In this document: positions 25,708-35,061 of the stretch, piece by piece
How positions within the stretch are numbered: position 1 is the stretch's first letter
Layout of the letters: each line of letters begins with the position of its first letter
From: Paenibacillus taichungensis
GTDB taxonomy: Bacteria > Bacillota > Bacilli > Paenibacillales > Paenibacillaceae
Assembly (NCBI RefSeq): GCF_013359905.1
Contig: NZ_JABMCC010000118.1
Location: 248,001 to 312,000 of the forward strand
Direction: 5' to 3'
Length of the DNA stretch: 64,000 nucleotides
Notes under the pieces: model-generated
The model's input: only the letters and a program-made list of their open reading frames with translations
Told to the model about the DNA's origin: nothing
Database searches by the model: none
Program-made: the position numbers and the translations under genes

Positions 25708-27618
25708 TTATGCATGGTTCGGAATAATAAGGCGAATCTGGTTCCATTCGTTAGGCGAAAAAGTACGGCGTTCTGCGGGATCTGTTCCACCATCAGATAT
25801 GTACCAGCCCGTTAGAGTCCAATCTTCATGACCCTGAATCTGATCGGGGATAACATAAATGATACTGCTGTCCAGCTTCAGACCCAGTTTTGTCTGCCAT
25901 TCAATGGCTTTTGCAGCAATCTGACGAGCCGTAGACACATGATACCCTCGCCACTCGTTATGCCACATCTCCGGAATCTCTCCGTATCCGGGATAAAGAC
26001 CCGATTGTTCCGTGATGGAATGATCCTGTTCATACGTGTGAAGTTTGGAGTCGTCTTGAATGAGCCCAACTCTTCCACGAATATAAAAGAGTTCCTTCGG
26101 TACCTTAAGTTCGTCTTTGAACTCATCTGCTCCGACAATGGATTCATCTGCAATGACTTCCAACTCTGTGCGGTTCAACTTCTCAAGTAATTCACTTCTC
26201 GATTCATATATCCATGTATCCTTTTTCTTGACTTCATCCGTTGCTTCATCCTGATTAACGTTCTGTCCAGCATCCATGTGAAGTCTCTCTGCCTCCTGTC
26301 CCCACTGCTGGATTGCTAGCTCCACATGCTCAGGCACTCCCGAGCCAGCATAGCGTTTAAGGAAGTTTATCATTACATCCGCTGTAAGACCGATCTCGGA
26401 TGCTACAACGATTCGTTCCTTCGTAATCCGATATATGGACATTCGATCACGACTCATAAGTTCTGCACCAATGTCCAGATTCCAGCGGACCTTGGGGGTT
26501 ACATCTAGCGGGACCATAATTTCAAAGTCAGGCTGCACAAAAATGGTATTCTTTTCGGCATGTTCCGCTTCATCATTCGCCAAGTTCAGTAAGATTTCAG
26601 GATCAATCTGCCAGCGAAAAAAAAGCTCTCTTGCTGCTGACTCACCCACCTCCCCATATCCTAAACCTGCCAGAACATTGAGCCACCCCCGGATATGTGT
26701 TAAGAAGTTTAATCTTGAAGAACCTCCACTCTCTCTACTTTCAATTACATCTTCCTGCCCATCGTGGTCTAAAGTTCCTGCTGGAATACTCAACCATTCA
26801 TTTCCCCGTGAAGCAAACATTAGCAATTGCTGACGAAAATGCTGAAGTTTAGGCTCCGCTATACCATATCGGTCCATGCATACGCTATAGATTTCTCGGT
26901 GCATTGAAGACCACGGCATCGTTAACCAGTGAGAAAGACGGTCAGGTGACACATTCATCCGATTATGCGTCTGTTCAATCAAACCCAGACTGAGCAGCAA
27001 ATCAATCACAAGGGCCACATGGACCGGGTACACATCTTCATGATCGTAGCGAATACCTAGTTCGGCAAAGTCTTCAGGGCCCAGAACCGTCATTCGGTTT
27101 AATCGCTGCACTATTTTCTTGTGGATCGTTCCCTTACTTGTTAATGGAAGTCCTCCATGGGCTTGACCTTCTCTTACCATCCAAGCCAATACATGCAGAA
27201 GCTCTGCAGCAATATCTGGCTTAGCCTCTCGAGCAATCTTCACGTGCTGGACTTCACTAATGGATATGGACTTAGCTTGTGTCATTTCATCCTGTAATAC
27301 ATGCACTTTCTGCTGAACGAACTGTTCGACCCGTGCCGCATAGGCAATAGTTAACAAAGAAAGTAGTGATTCTGGTATGTAATACAGGCGTTCTCCCCAA
27401 GACTTGCGCACAGCTTTGATCCAGCCTTTATGCCGAAGCGCTATAAACGCGGTTGCTGCTTCAGCTCTGCTAAGACCATCCATAGCCCACTCTGCTGATG
27501 TCAACATGTTGGAAAAGGGTTGTCCGGAAAATTTGCAGAAAATCACACCGAGTACCGTTCTTTCAACGCATGAAAGCTCTTTTAATGATTTTACATCCAG
27601 ATTACCTTGTGTATGCAT
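25708..27618 (-). CDS. XPB-associated helicase-domain protein (contains XPB/Ssl2 N-terminal-like domain)
   Basis: A 636-aa protein encoded 49 bp after the XPB helicase. Residues about 359-440 (starting FVQPDFEIMVPLD, then RITKERIVVASEIGLTAD) match the domain found at the N-terminus of XPB/Ssl2 helicases (Helicase_C_3 family). The same domain begins the neighbouring helicase. The first 350 residues are helical with winged-helix-like stretches; no Walker motif is present. It is likely a partner or regulator of the helicase in DNA repair, but this is inference from context. The start ATG 27618 has only a modest AAAGG site. Confidence 0.75.
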   Translation of the reverse strand: MHTQGNLDVKSLKELSCVERTVLGVIFCKFSGQPFSNMLTSAEWAMDGLSRAEAATAFIALRHKGWIKAVRKSWGERLYYIPESLLSLLTIAYAARVEQFVQQKVHVLQDEMTQAKSISISEVQHVKIAREAKPDIAAELLHVLAWMVREGQAHGGLPLTSKGTIHKKIVQRLNRMTVLGPEDFAELGIRYDHEDVYPVHVALVIDLLLSLGLIEQTHNRMNVSPDRLSHWLTMPWSSMHREIYSVCMDRYGIAEPKLQHFRQQLLMFASRGNEWLSIPAGTLDHDGQEDVIESRESGGSSRLNFLTHIRGWLNVLAGLGYGEVGESAARELFFRWQIDPEILLNLANDEAEHAEKNTIFVQPDFEIMVPLDVTPKVRWNLDIGAELMSRDRMSIYRITKERIVVASEIGLTADVMINFLKRYAGSGVPEHVELAIQQWGQEAERLHMDAGQNVNQDEATDEVKKKDTWIYESRSELLEKLNRTELEVIADESIVGADEFKDELKVPKELFYIRGRVGLIQDDSKLHTYEQDHSITEQSGLYPGYGEIPEMWHNEWRGYHVSTARQIAAKAIEWQTKLGLKLDSSIIYVIPDQIQGHEDWTLTGWYISDGGTDPAERRTFSPNEWNQIRLIIPNHA

Positions 27619-27667
27619 TGCTTATCATGCCTTTCCCATTATTTTAAGTAGAGGTGTACACACTTTT

Positions 27668-29344
27668 TCATTGCAATTCATGAATGATTTTGTACTCATA
27701 TCCTTGTTCGACCAGGAACATCTGACGACGTAATGCAAACTCCTGTTCCTTACTGTCCTCGGATACCAAGGCATAGAAATAAGCTTTATTTTCTCCAGAC
27801 TTCGGCCTTAAGATCCGACCCAATCGCTGGGCTTCTTCCTGCCTTGAACCGAAACTTCCGGATATTTCAAGTGCAACAGCAGCATCCGGCAGATCTACGG
27901 CAAAATTGGCAACTTTGGATACTACAATTGTTTTGATCTCTCCACGTCGGAACGCTGCAAACCATTTCACTCGTTCTTGTTGGGACATTGTACCCGATAT
28001 AAGCGGCGCTTCAATTTCCCGGGCAATGCTCTCGAGCTGATCCAAATACTGTCCGATGACAAGCGCTGGCATCCCCTCATGATGGTCCAATATCCGTCTG
28101 ATCACAGCTAATTTGGCTGGGTTTTCGGCTGCAAGGCGAAATTGATGCTTCACCTCTGCTTCTAAATAGTTTGATCGTAGTTCCGGAGTAAACGGGATGC
28201 GTATCTCCTGGCACTGTACATTAGCAATCCAGCCTTGCTGCTCCAATTCTTTCCATGGCATGTCATATAATTTTGGACCAATTAGTGAAAATACATCCTG
28301 TTCACAGCCATCCTCACGCACCAATGTTGCTGTCAATCCCAGTCTTCTCGTAGCCTGAATATCTGCAGTAGCCCGAAATACAGGTGCTGGCAGCAGATGG
28401 ACCTCATCATAGATGATGAGCCCCCACTGACGTTCACTGAGCAATTTGATATGAGTAAAATCAGCATCTTTCGATTTTCGATGTGTAAGAATTTGATAAG
28501 TAGCCACAGTCACAGGTTTAACCTGTTTTTTCTGACCAGAATACTCTCCAATCTGTTCACTCGTTATCGTTGTTTTGTCCTGCAATTCCTGAATCCATTG
28601 CCGTACGGATGTGGTGTTCGAGGTCAAGATAAGGCATTCACATTGCAAACGTTCCAATACCGCCATCCCAATAACTGTTTTGCCTGCACCGCAAGGGAGA
28701 ACAAGCAGGCCACTTCCTCCCATGCCTTCGCTACCTTCAAAAGCATCCACAGCATCTCGTTGGTACGGTCGCAACTGGAAGCTGTCCGAACTGTCACTTT
28801 GAGTATTCGCTTTCCATTCAAACGGAAGACTTGTTCCTTCTCGATATCCCGCATAATCCAGCACTGGATAACCCAAGCGGGTCAACTCCCGTTTCAGCAA
28901 TCCGCGTTGCTCACCGCCAAGCAAAAGCTCATGGGGATCGACACGCTCCATCCGAAAAGCCGAGATGGTTTTCATACTGCTTAATTCATCCAGCAATCGT
29001 TCGTCTTCGCTCACGAGACGCATTCTCCCATGAACTGCCTCTGGCTTCAATTGAAGCTTCCCATATTGATAGATAATTCTCTGAATATCTTGAATCAGGG
29101 CCGCAGGAACATTCCAACGAGACACTGATTCCAGACTTGCTATCACTTGATCAGCACTCCATCCGAGTGCAGCCGCATTCCACAGTGATAATGCAGTAAT
29201 ACGATATGTATGAAAAGCCGCAGGTGTCTTCACCAGTTCCGCATACATCCCTAATTGAGCTCTGGCCTGATCAAATCCGGGATGACCCACTTCAAGCAAT
29301 ACTGTAAAATCACGCTGCACAATACAGGCGCCCGTTTTCTCCAT
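27668..29344 (-). CDS. Bacterial XPB-type DNA repair helicase (SF2)
   Basis: An ATP-dependent 3'-5' helicase/translocase homologous to the TFIIH subunit XPB. An N-terminal XPB domain (about 12-95) precedes the SF2 core: Q/Phe region LRPYQRDAVDAF, Walker A GAGKT (219-223), DEVH (313-316), TAT (338-340), the XPB-specific RED motif (Arg343-Glu344-Asp345) and QRLGRILRP (506-514). At 558 aa it matches bacterial XPB. GGGAGGAAG precedes the ATG. A C-terminal nuclease such as Bax1 is not fused. Confidence 0.9.
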   Translation of the reverse strand: MEKTGACIVQRDFTVLLEVGHPGFDQARAQLGMYAELVKTPAAFHTYRITALSLWNAAALGWSADQVIASLESVSRWNVPAALIQDIQRIIYQYGKLQLKPEAVHGRMRLVSEDERLLDELSSMKTISAFRMERVDPHELLLGGEQRGLLKRELTRLGYPVLDYAGYREGTSLPFEWKANTQSDSSDSFQLRPYQRDAVDAFEGSEGMGGSGLLVLPCGAGKTVIGMAVLERLQCECLILTSNTTSVRQWIQELQDKTTITSEQIGEYSGQKKQVKPVTVATYQILTHRKSKDADFTHIKLLSERQWGLIIYDEVHLLPAPVFRATADIQATRRLGLTATLVREDGCEQDVFSLIGPKLYDMPWKELEQQGWIANVQCQEIRIPFTPELRSNYLEAEVKHQFRLAAENPAKLAVIRRILDHHEGMPALVIGQYLDQLESIAREIEAPLISGTMSQQERVKWFAAFRRGEIKTIVVSKVANFAVDLPDAAVALEISGSFGSRQEEAQRLGRILRPKSGENKAYFYALVSEDSKEQEFALRRQMFLVEQGYEYKIIHELQ

Positions 29345-29494
29345 TCCGCTTCCTCCCTAATTTAAAAATGATCTATATGTTTTTCTGAATAACAGGCATC
29401 ACAAAAAGTCCAGTTTCGGTTTCTTCCGAAATTGAACCTGTATAATACAACAGTTCGACCTTAATTTAAGCTTTATAAAGACCTAACAAAAAAA

Positions 29495-29527
29495 GCACCC
29501 TGCCCATACCTTGGTATGAATAGGATG
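29495..29527 (-). terminator. Terminator of the M20 amidohydrolase gene
   Basis: An imperfect hairpin in which CATACC/GGTATG closes on a TT loop and GCA/TGC and CC/GG pair outside. Leftward it is followed by seven T's. Confidence 0.8.
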
Positions 29528-29543
29528 CCCAACTATAATCAAA

Positions 29544-30713
29544 TCATTCGGCTGTATATCCTTTAGCCATTGCTATAAATAGTTTTACAGCATTTTGCAT
29601 GGCATCCTCATCAAAGTCAAACTTTGGATGGTGATGCGGATAGATGGCATTCTTCTCCGGGTTGCCTGCTCCGACAAACATAAAGCAGCCAGGAATCTGT
29701 TGCAGGTAATAAGCGAAATCTTCAGCTGGCATCAACATCGGTGACTTCTGTACCTGGTCTGCACCAAATACATCTACCGCTTCCTTGAAGAAACGCGCCG
29801 TTTCCTGCTCATCATTCACGACTGGAGGATATCCCATAATATAATTCAACTTCGTCTCAGCACCATAGATCTCTCCGGTCTGAGCCACGATCGTATGCAC
29901 ACGTTCCTTCATCATACTGCGTGTCTCTTCATCAAAGGTTCTCACCGTACCCGTCATTTTGCATAACTCGGCGATGATATTCTGTGCTGACCCTGCCTGC
30001 ATCGTGCCAATTGTCAATACTGCGGGACGCAAAGGATCTACTGAGCGACTGACAACCGTCTGCAATTGCATTACTAGGGCGGAACCTGCCACGAGGCTGT
30101 CCACTGTGGATTGCGGCATGCCGCCATGTCCACCTTTTCCTTTGATCTCAATATAAAAGTCATCTGCCGCTGCCATCATCGGCCCCGGAGTACTTGCTGC
30201 CACGCCTACAGGAAGCGGGGTCCATAGATGAATACCATAGATGACATCTACCCCTTCCAGTCCTCCGTCTGCAATGACCTTGAGAGCCCCACCTGGAAGC
30301 AATTCTTCTGCAGGTTGGAACAAAAAGCGAATCTCACCCTTGATCTCATGTTTATGACGGCTGAAGTACAATGCCGTGCCTAGCAAAATGGATATGTGAC
30401 CATCATGACCACAGGCATGCATGGCTCCTGCTTGTTGTGATGCATATTCAACGTCCTTCTCGTCCTGGATTGGAAGTGCGTCCATATCTGCACGAAGCAT
30501 TACGACAGGCCCTGGCTCGTCCCCACGAAGACTACCTATAACCCCGTGTCCGCCAACGTGCCGTTTCACTTCAACGCCAAAGCTCTCCAGCATACCCGCT
30601 ACAAAAGAGGATGTCTTCTCCTCATGAAAGGAAACCTCAGGATTCCGATGAAGATGACGACGCCATTCTACCATGTGGATTTGCAGGTCATTCCACCATA
30701 TATTATTTGTCAT
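29544..30713 (-). CDS. M20 family amidohydrolase (N-acyl-amino-acid / hippurate hydrolase type)
   Basis: A dinuclear zinc hydrolase releasing amino acids from N-acyl derivatives. The metal and catalytic motifs MRADMDALPIQDE, HACGHDGHIS and PAEELLPGGA are complete, with the dimerisation lid domain at about 180-290 (GKGGHGGMPQ). Length (389 aa) is normal and no signal peptide is seen, so it is cytosolic. Exact substrate unknown. The ATG follows AAAGGATGGAG. It has its own terminator and faces a divergent YugN-like gene. Confidence 0.9.
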   Translation of the reverse strand: MTNNIWWNDLQIHMVEWRRHLHRNPEVSFHEEKTSSFVAGMLESFGVEVKRHVGGHGVIGSLRGDEPGPVVMLRADMDALPIQDEKDVEYASQQAGAMHACGHDGHISILLGTALYFSRHKHEIKGEIRFLFQPAEELLPGGALKVIADGGLEGVDVIYGIHLWTPLPVGVAASTPGPMMAAADDFYIEIKGKGGHGGMPQSTVDSLVAGSALVMQLQTVVSRSVDPLRPAVLTIGTMQAGSAQNIIAELCKMTGTVRTFDEETRSMMKERVHTIVAQTGEIYGAETKLNYIMGYPPVVNDEQETARFFKEAVDVFGADQVQKSPMLMPAEDFAYYLQQIPGCFMFVGAGNPEKNAIYPHHHPKFDFDEDAMQNAVKLFIAMAKGYTAE

Positions 30714-30836
30714 GTCTCTCCATCCTTTCGCTCTCTATACGGGACTTTCATCAAGCCCGAACCTTCCTCTTGAAACCTATTGCTGTATATTGTAGCAGAA
30801 TTGGAAGAAAACCGATACGAATGACCGCTTGAAAGC

Positions 30837-30865
30837 TTGCACGGGAAGGGGAAACATACTATCAT
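30837..30865 (+). promoter_or_regulatory. Sigma-A-like promoter of the YugN-like/FtsW genes
   Basis: TTGCAC (30837-30842), a 17-bp spacer and TATCAT (30860-30865), about 60 bp before the start codon. Confidence 0.6.
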
Positions 30866-30925
30866 AAAATAGAGAAAAGAACGAGATTTATACTCTCGGA
30901 AGCTTATGAGGAGGATCAGACGCTT

Positions 30926-31273
30926 ATGATTTTTGAGAATACAGGCTTGGATGGCTTGAAGAGCGACTTGGCATACCTGGATGAGAGCGCCGAGAAAGTC
31001 GGATTTGTCCGGTGGCAATGGGAATATTATCGTGCTACATATGACTACAAAATTGAAGATGAACAAACCAAATCGGAATACTTTGTACGTATTAATACCC
31101 GTGCGATAGACGGCAAACTCGAAAAACCGGATACGGTTCTCGCAGTTGAAGCTGTTTATCTTGGAAAAGCAACCTTTCCACATGGTCTGGATTATGACTC
31201 TACCGTACCGCAGCCAGTCGTGAAGCTGGCGGCCCAAAAATTACAGCAGCTTAAAGAACTGCTGGAAGCTTAG
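30926..31273 (+). CDS. YugN-like family protein
   Basis: Small conserved Firmicute protein without a known function. It begins MIFENTGLDGLKSDLAYLDE and carries the aromatic FVRWQWEYYRATYDYKIE stretch and LGKATFPHGLDYD, which recall the YugN-like family. 115 aa, soluble. GAGGAGG lies 11 bases before the ATG. It is 13 bp upstream of the FtsW-family gene, so the two are co-transcribed. Confidence 0.7.
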   Translation: MIFENTGLDGLKSDLAYLDESAEKVGFVRWQWEYYRATYDYKIEDEQTKSEYFVRINTRAIDGKLEKPDTVLAVEAVYLGKATFPHGLDYDSTVPQPVVKLAAQKLQQLKELLEA

Positions 31274-31286
31274 GCTGGGCCGAACC

Positions 31287-32573
31287 ATGAAACAACAAAC
31301 GGCCCAAACGAAAACGAAGAGAGGCACGCCGGATTTCCAACTGCTAATCCTCACTTTATTGTTGGTGGGCTTCGGACTGGTGATGGTGTTCAGCTCCAGT
31401 TCCAGCATTGCAATTGCAAATAAAAGTTTTAACAATGATGCCCTGTTCTTCACGAAAAAACAACTTATGTGGGCGGTTATCGGTTTAGTGGGCATGTTTT
31501 TTGCCATGAATATCCGATTTAACAAATACAAAAAACTTTATGCACCATTTTTCTTGTTCACGACGGTATTGCTCCTGATAGTTCTGGTATCAGGAAAGGT
31601 GCTGAACGGCGCACGAAGCTGGATTCACATTTTTGGCTTCAGTATTCAACCCGCCGAGTTTGCCAAAATCGCTATTATTCTGTACCTCGCTGCACTGATT
31701 ACCAAAAAAGGTGAACGGTTCAGGGATCTAAGGACAGGATATATTCCCGTGCTGGTGATTGTCGGGTTCATTGCAGGACTGATTATGCTACAACCGGACT
31801 TTGGTACATGCTTCATTCTTGTGGCTACTTGCGGTCTGGTCATCTATGCTGGTGGAGCAAGTATGAAACACATTATGGGTTCCATCCTGCTGGTTGTGCT
31901 GGGAGCGGCATTAGCACTTGGAGCGAATGCCCTGTTTTCTTCCATGTCTTCTTCAGATACTGCCAATAGCACTACAGCTACGGAAGCTACACAGAACTAC
32001 AAAATTGGGCGGATACAAGCGTTCCTTGATCCATTATCCGATACGACAGGTGGAAGCCTTAACCTCTATCGCTCCCTTGTTGCAATTGGAGATGGAGGCA
32101 TCACCGGCTCCGGGATCGGACAAGGTACGATGAAGCTGCATTATTTGCCAAATGCTTATAATGACTTTATTTTCTCCGTCATTGGGGAAGAGCTTGGCTT
32201 TGTTGGAACTGCCCTGTTTCTGTTGGTCTACCTATACTTCATCTGGCGAGGCATTATCGTCTCCCTTCGCTGTCCCGATCCATTTGGGACGCTGGTTGGG
32301 ATTGGTATTATGGGATTAATTGCAATCCAGGCTTTTATCAACATTGGGGGTGTGACCCAGACCATTCCGGTGACAGGGGTTACCCTTCCGTTCATCAGTT
32401 ATGGCGGCACCTCACTATTTGTGATGATGGTGGCCATGGGAATTCTGCTTAGCATTTCGCGTACCAATAATTTGGACGTCATCAAGGAAGAGAAAACGAA
32501 GTCGGTGACGGTTCAGACATCCCGTACCTCTCCCGCACTTCGTTCACGTGAATCTATTCGTCGAATTCGGTAA
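31287..32573 (+). CDS. ftsW: FtsW/RodA/SpoVE family peptidoglycan glycosyltransferase
   Basis: A SEDS-family polytopic enzyme polymerising lipid II for septal or elongation wall synthesis. About ten membrane helices are seen. The conserved features are GLVMVFSSSSS in helix 1, NGARSWIHIFGFSIQPAEFAKIA (split near 31604-31672), QPDFGT, and LPFISYGGTSLF near the C-terminus. 428 aa, normal length. Whether it serves FtsW, RodA or SpoVE duty cannot be told from sequence alone. The ribosome site is weak (TAGGCTGGG), suggesting coupling to the upstream gene. Confidence 0.88.
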   Translation: MKQQTAQTKTKRGTPDFQLLILTLLLVGFGLVMVFSSSSSIAIANKSFNNDALFFTKKQLMWAVIGLVGMFFAMNIRFNKYKKLYAPFFLFTTVLLLIVLVSGKVLNGARSWIHIFGFSIQPAEFAKIAIILYLAALITKKGERFRDLRTGYIPVLVIVGFIAGLIMLQPDFGTCFILVATCGLVIYAGGASMKHIMGSILLVVLGAALALGANALFSSMSSSDTANSTTATEATQNYKIGRIQAFLDPLSDTTGGSLNLYRSLVAIGDGGITGSGIGQGTMKLHYLPNAYNDFIFSVIGEELGFVGTALFLLVYLYFIWRGIIVSLRCPDPFGTLVGIGIMGLIAIQAFINIGGVTQTIPVTGVTLPFISYGGTSLFVMMVAMGILLSISRTNNLDVIKEEKTKSVTVQTSRTSPALRSRESIRRIR

Positions 32574-32630
32574 TGCGAAGCAAACGTGATACGAATGGTA
32601 TTGAAACAAAATGAATTGGAAACAAAAAAA

Positions 32631-32663
32631 GACTTGGCATCGAATTCGATGCCGAGTCTTTTT
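32631..32663 (+). terminator. Terminator after the FtsW-family gene
   Basis: A near-perfect stem, GACTTGGCATCGAA with TTCGATGCCGAGTC (one G-T pair), followed by TTTTT. A-rich sequence on the left lets it also serve the convergent Asp23 gene. Confidence 0.9.
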
Positions 32664-32731
32664 GCTGTTGTCTATCTAGATGAAGAACCAGGTCAACATA
32701 CCGCTGTTCTTGCATCACGGATTGCTCAAGT

Positions 32732-33094
32732 TTACAGATCGTCGCCTCTGAAAGATACGCCTTCTACCTTTACATTGACTTCAACAACACGTAACCCGGT
32801 CATGGTCTCTACCGCTTCTCTTACATTCTGCTGGAGCATGCGGGAAACTTCATGAATCGGTGTCTCGTACAGGACGATGATGCGCAGATCAATGGCTGCT
32901 TCCAGCTGGCCGACTTCCACGCCTACGCCTTTCTGTACGTTTTTACCGCTCAGGCGCTTGGCCCAGCCCTCTGACAATCCTCCAGACATTGCGGCAATTC
33001 CGGGTGTCTCCATCGCAGCCATTCCGGCAATTTTCGCCACTACGTCATCGGCAATCCGGATGTTTCCGCCCTCTAGTTGAAGTTGTTCTGCCAT
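32732..33094 (-). CDS. Asp23/Gls24 family envelope stress response protein
   Basis: Cytosolic membrane-associated protein family linked to alkaline or envelope stress. The 120-aa sequence has the family core: IRIADDVVAKIAGMAAMETPG, then GVGVEVGQLEAAIDLRIIV and the final VVEVNVKVEGV. The ATG at 33094 has GAAGGAGGATG upstream. It is convergent with the FtsW-family gene and divergent from the Ca2+/H+ exchanger. Confidence 0.9.
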   Translation of the reverse strand: MAEQLQLEGGNIRIADDVVAKIAGMAAMETPGIAAMSGGLSEGWAKRLSGKNVQKGVGVEVGQLEAAIDLRIIVLYETPIHEVSRMLQQNVREAVETMTGLRVVEVNVKVEGVSFRGDDL

Positions 33095-33277
33095 GCCACA
33101 TCCTCCTTCACTTCGTTACTCGTATTTTAAATCCTTTCCACCCCAAAAAGCAAATTAAACTCAAAAAGATGCGTTTACAACCTACCACGATTTGGTTATA
33201 TTGAAATATGAAAATAATCTCATAAGTGTTTAGTCATATCGTTTAAAACAAAATAATACGTTACCGAGGTGTTTGTT

Positions 33278-34348
33278 GTGAGAAACCGAATTTCATCCAT
33301 TTTGCTGATTGCCACCTTTGCACTCAGCGCCGTCGCCCACTACTTGAAATGGGATTCGATTCTGCAATTCGTCATTTCAGCCATTTCGGTTATTTTTGTG
33401 GCCGGTTTTTTAGGCAAAGCCACCGAAAATGTAGCCCATTATGCTGGACAGCGGTTAGGCGGTTTTTTGAATGCTACATTCGGCAATGCCGCCGAATTGA
33501 TCATCGCCATTTTCCTCGTCAAAGAAGGATTGTTCGACATGGTTAAGGCCAGTTTGACAGGCTCCATTATCGGTAACCTGCTGCTGGTGCTAGGTCTAAG
33601 TATCTTTGCCGGAGGACTCAAGTTCAAAATTCAGAATTATAACGTATCGCTTGCCGGTTTAAACGGCTCCCTGATGATTGTAGCCATCATTGCCCTGTTT
33701 ATCCCAGCCGTCTTCCTGAATACCCATTCCATCACACAGAAGGATACGAACACACTCAGTCTCATTGTCGCAGGTTTGCTGATCCTTGCCTACATAGCGT
33801 GGTTGGTATTCTCCATGGTTACACACAAGAACTATCTCGCAGATGTCACAGTGGATGAAGATGAAGAATTGCCGCATGAACATGCACCCGAGTGGTCCAA
33901 GAAAAAATCAATTCTCTATCTCGTTCTTGCGACCGTCATGGTTGCCTTCGTCAGTGAATGGCTCGTTGGTACCCTTGAGGTGTTTACTGAACAATTCGGA
34001 CTCAGCGAACTGTTCGTCGGTGCGTTCCTCGTAGCCATTATCGGTAACGCTGCAGAGCATAGTGCAGCCATCATGCTTGCCATGAAAAACAAAATCGGTG
34101 CCGCCGTGGAGATCGCAGTTGGCAGCAGTTTGCAAATCGCACTCTTCGTTGCTCCTGTACTTGTTTTTGTCAGTTTCTTCACTGGCAGAACGATGGACAT
34201 TGTATTTACAACGATTGAGCTGGTCGCCATAGGCGTAGCCGTATTTATCGCCAAGTCCATCACCCAGGACGGTTCAACCAACTGGTACGAAGGTCTGCTC
34301 CTAATGGTTGTGTATGTTATTTTGGGTGTATCGTTCTTCTTGGTATAA
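33278..34348 (+). CDS. Calcium/proton exchanger (CaCA family, Cax type)
   Basis: A membrane antiporter exporting Ca2+ for H+. Two inverted alpha-repeats are visible: GGFLNATFGNAAELIIA in the first half and VAIIGNAAEHSAA in the second, joined by an acidic loop (DEDEELPHEHAPE). About 11 membrane helices, 356 aa. I place the start at GTG 33278, seven bases after GAGGT; the upstream GTG at 33269 overlaps the ribosome site. It may complement the Ca2+-ATPase at 17-20 kb. Confidence 0.92.
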   Translation: MRNRISSILLIATFALSAVAHYLKWDSILQFVISAISVIFVAGFLGKATENVAHYAGQRLGGFLNATFGNAAELIIAIFLVKEGLFDMVKASLTGSIIGNLLLVLGLSIFAGGLKFKIQNYNVSLAGLNGSLMIVAIIALFIPAVFLNTHSITQKDTNTLSLIVAGLLILAYIAWLVFSMVTHKNYLADVTVDEDEELPHEHAPEWSKKKSILYLVLATVMVAFVSEWLVGTLEVFTEQFGLSELFVGAFLVAIIGNAAEHSAAIMLAMKNKIGAAVEIAVGSSLQIALFVAPVLVFVSFFTGRTMDIVFTTIELVAIGVAVFIAKSITQDGSTNWYEGLLLMVVYVILGVSFFLV

Positions 34349-34398
34349 CAGTACTCCGATCATCCTAATTGATAGTCAAAAAAATTAGCGCGTAAAAG

Positions 34399-34427
34399 GC
34401 AGTCTGGAAATCGCATTTCCAGACTGC
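34399..34427 (+). terminator. Terminator of the Ca2+/H+ exchanger gene
   Basis: A perfect 12-bp stem, GCAGTCTGGAAA with TTTCCAGACTGC, a 5-base loop, followed by TTTTTTCTTTTC. Confidence 0.92.
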
Positions 34428-34494
34428 TTTTTTCTTTTCTGCCTCTGCCTGAACCACATCAGACGAGCTGTTCCGATCCAGGCGCACAAAAAAA

Positions 34495-34514
34495 GCATGC
34501 AAACACCTGCATGC
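34495..34514 (-). terminator. Terminator of ylaN
   Basis: GCATGCA/TGCATGC stem with a 6-base loop, followed leftward by seven T's. Confidence 0.85.
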
Positions 34515-34542
34515 CTTCTATTCTGACCCACGCTATTGCAGG

Positions 34543-34836
34543 CTATTGCTCATTCTTCTTGTTCAAAGCTTCATATAGAATCGCCAGATTCCGCTCAAGC
34601 GCGCTTACCAGCTGCTTACCAGCACCTTCTGGAAGAAGCCCTGCACGAACAGCAAAATCGACTTCCTTGGAGAACCCATACATCTGTGTATCCAATACTT
34701 CCTCATAGAGAGGGCAGTAGCGGGTAGCCAGATTCTCCATCTGTACTTCAATAAGCTTCTGTATTTTATCTGCATCTTCTTGAAGAAGACTGATCGCTTT
34801 CAAGTGCAACTGGTCCTGCAGATCAGATGAAGTCAT
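34543..34836 (-). CDS. ylaN: YlaN family protein (iron/Fur-linked)
   Basis: Small helical protein essential for normal growth in Bacillus under iron limitation; recent work on the family describes Fe(II) binding and relief of Fur repression. The signature LIEVQMENLATRYCPLYEEV followed by LDTQMYGFSKEVDFAVRAGLL is clear. 97 aa from ATG 34836, with GGGGGGAAAA upstream; a longer reading has no better site. It is a single-gene unit bounded by terminators. Confidence 0.9.
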   Translation of the reverse strand: MTSSDLQDQLHLKAISLLQEDADKIQKLIEVQMENLATRYCPLYEEVLDTQMYGFSKEVDFAVRAGLLPEGAGKQLVSALERNLAILYEALNKKNEQ

Positions 34837-35019
34837 GCATTTTTCCCCCCTATGTCCCAAAAATCGCGTAAAGACGTTCTACCTCTAATATTAGACGAAA
34901 TCAGGAGCTAATACAAGAACCTGACCAAAATAACCATAGATCTTGAAGAGCTTTATTCCTGCCTAATCCCCCTATTTTACGGAGGTCTTGCCTTACACCT
35001 GAATTATCTCATGCAAAAA

Positions 35020-35051
35020 AAGCACCTCTGCCATAATAGGCAGAGATGCTT
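35020..35051 (-). terminator. Terminator of the HPr-like gene
   Basis: AAGCACCTCTGCC pairs with GGCAGAGATGCTT (one mismatch) around a 6-base loop, followed leftward by seven T's. Confidence 0.9.
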
Positions 35052-35061
35052 CTTAGTGCCA

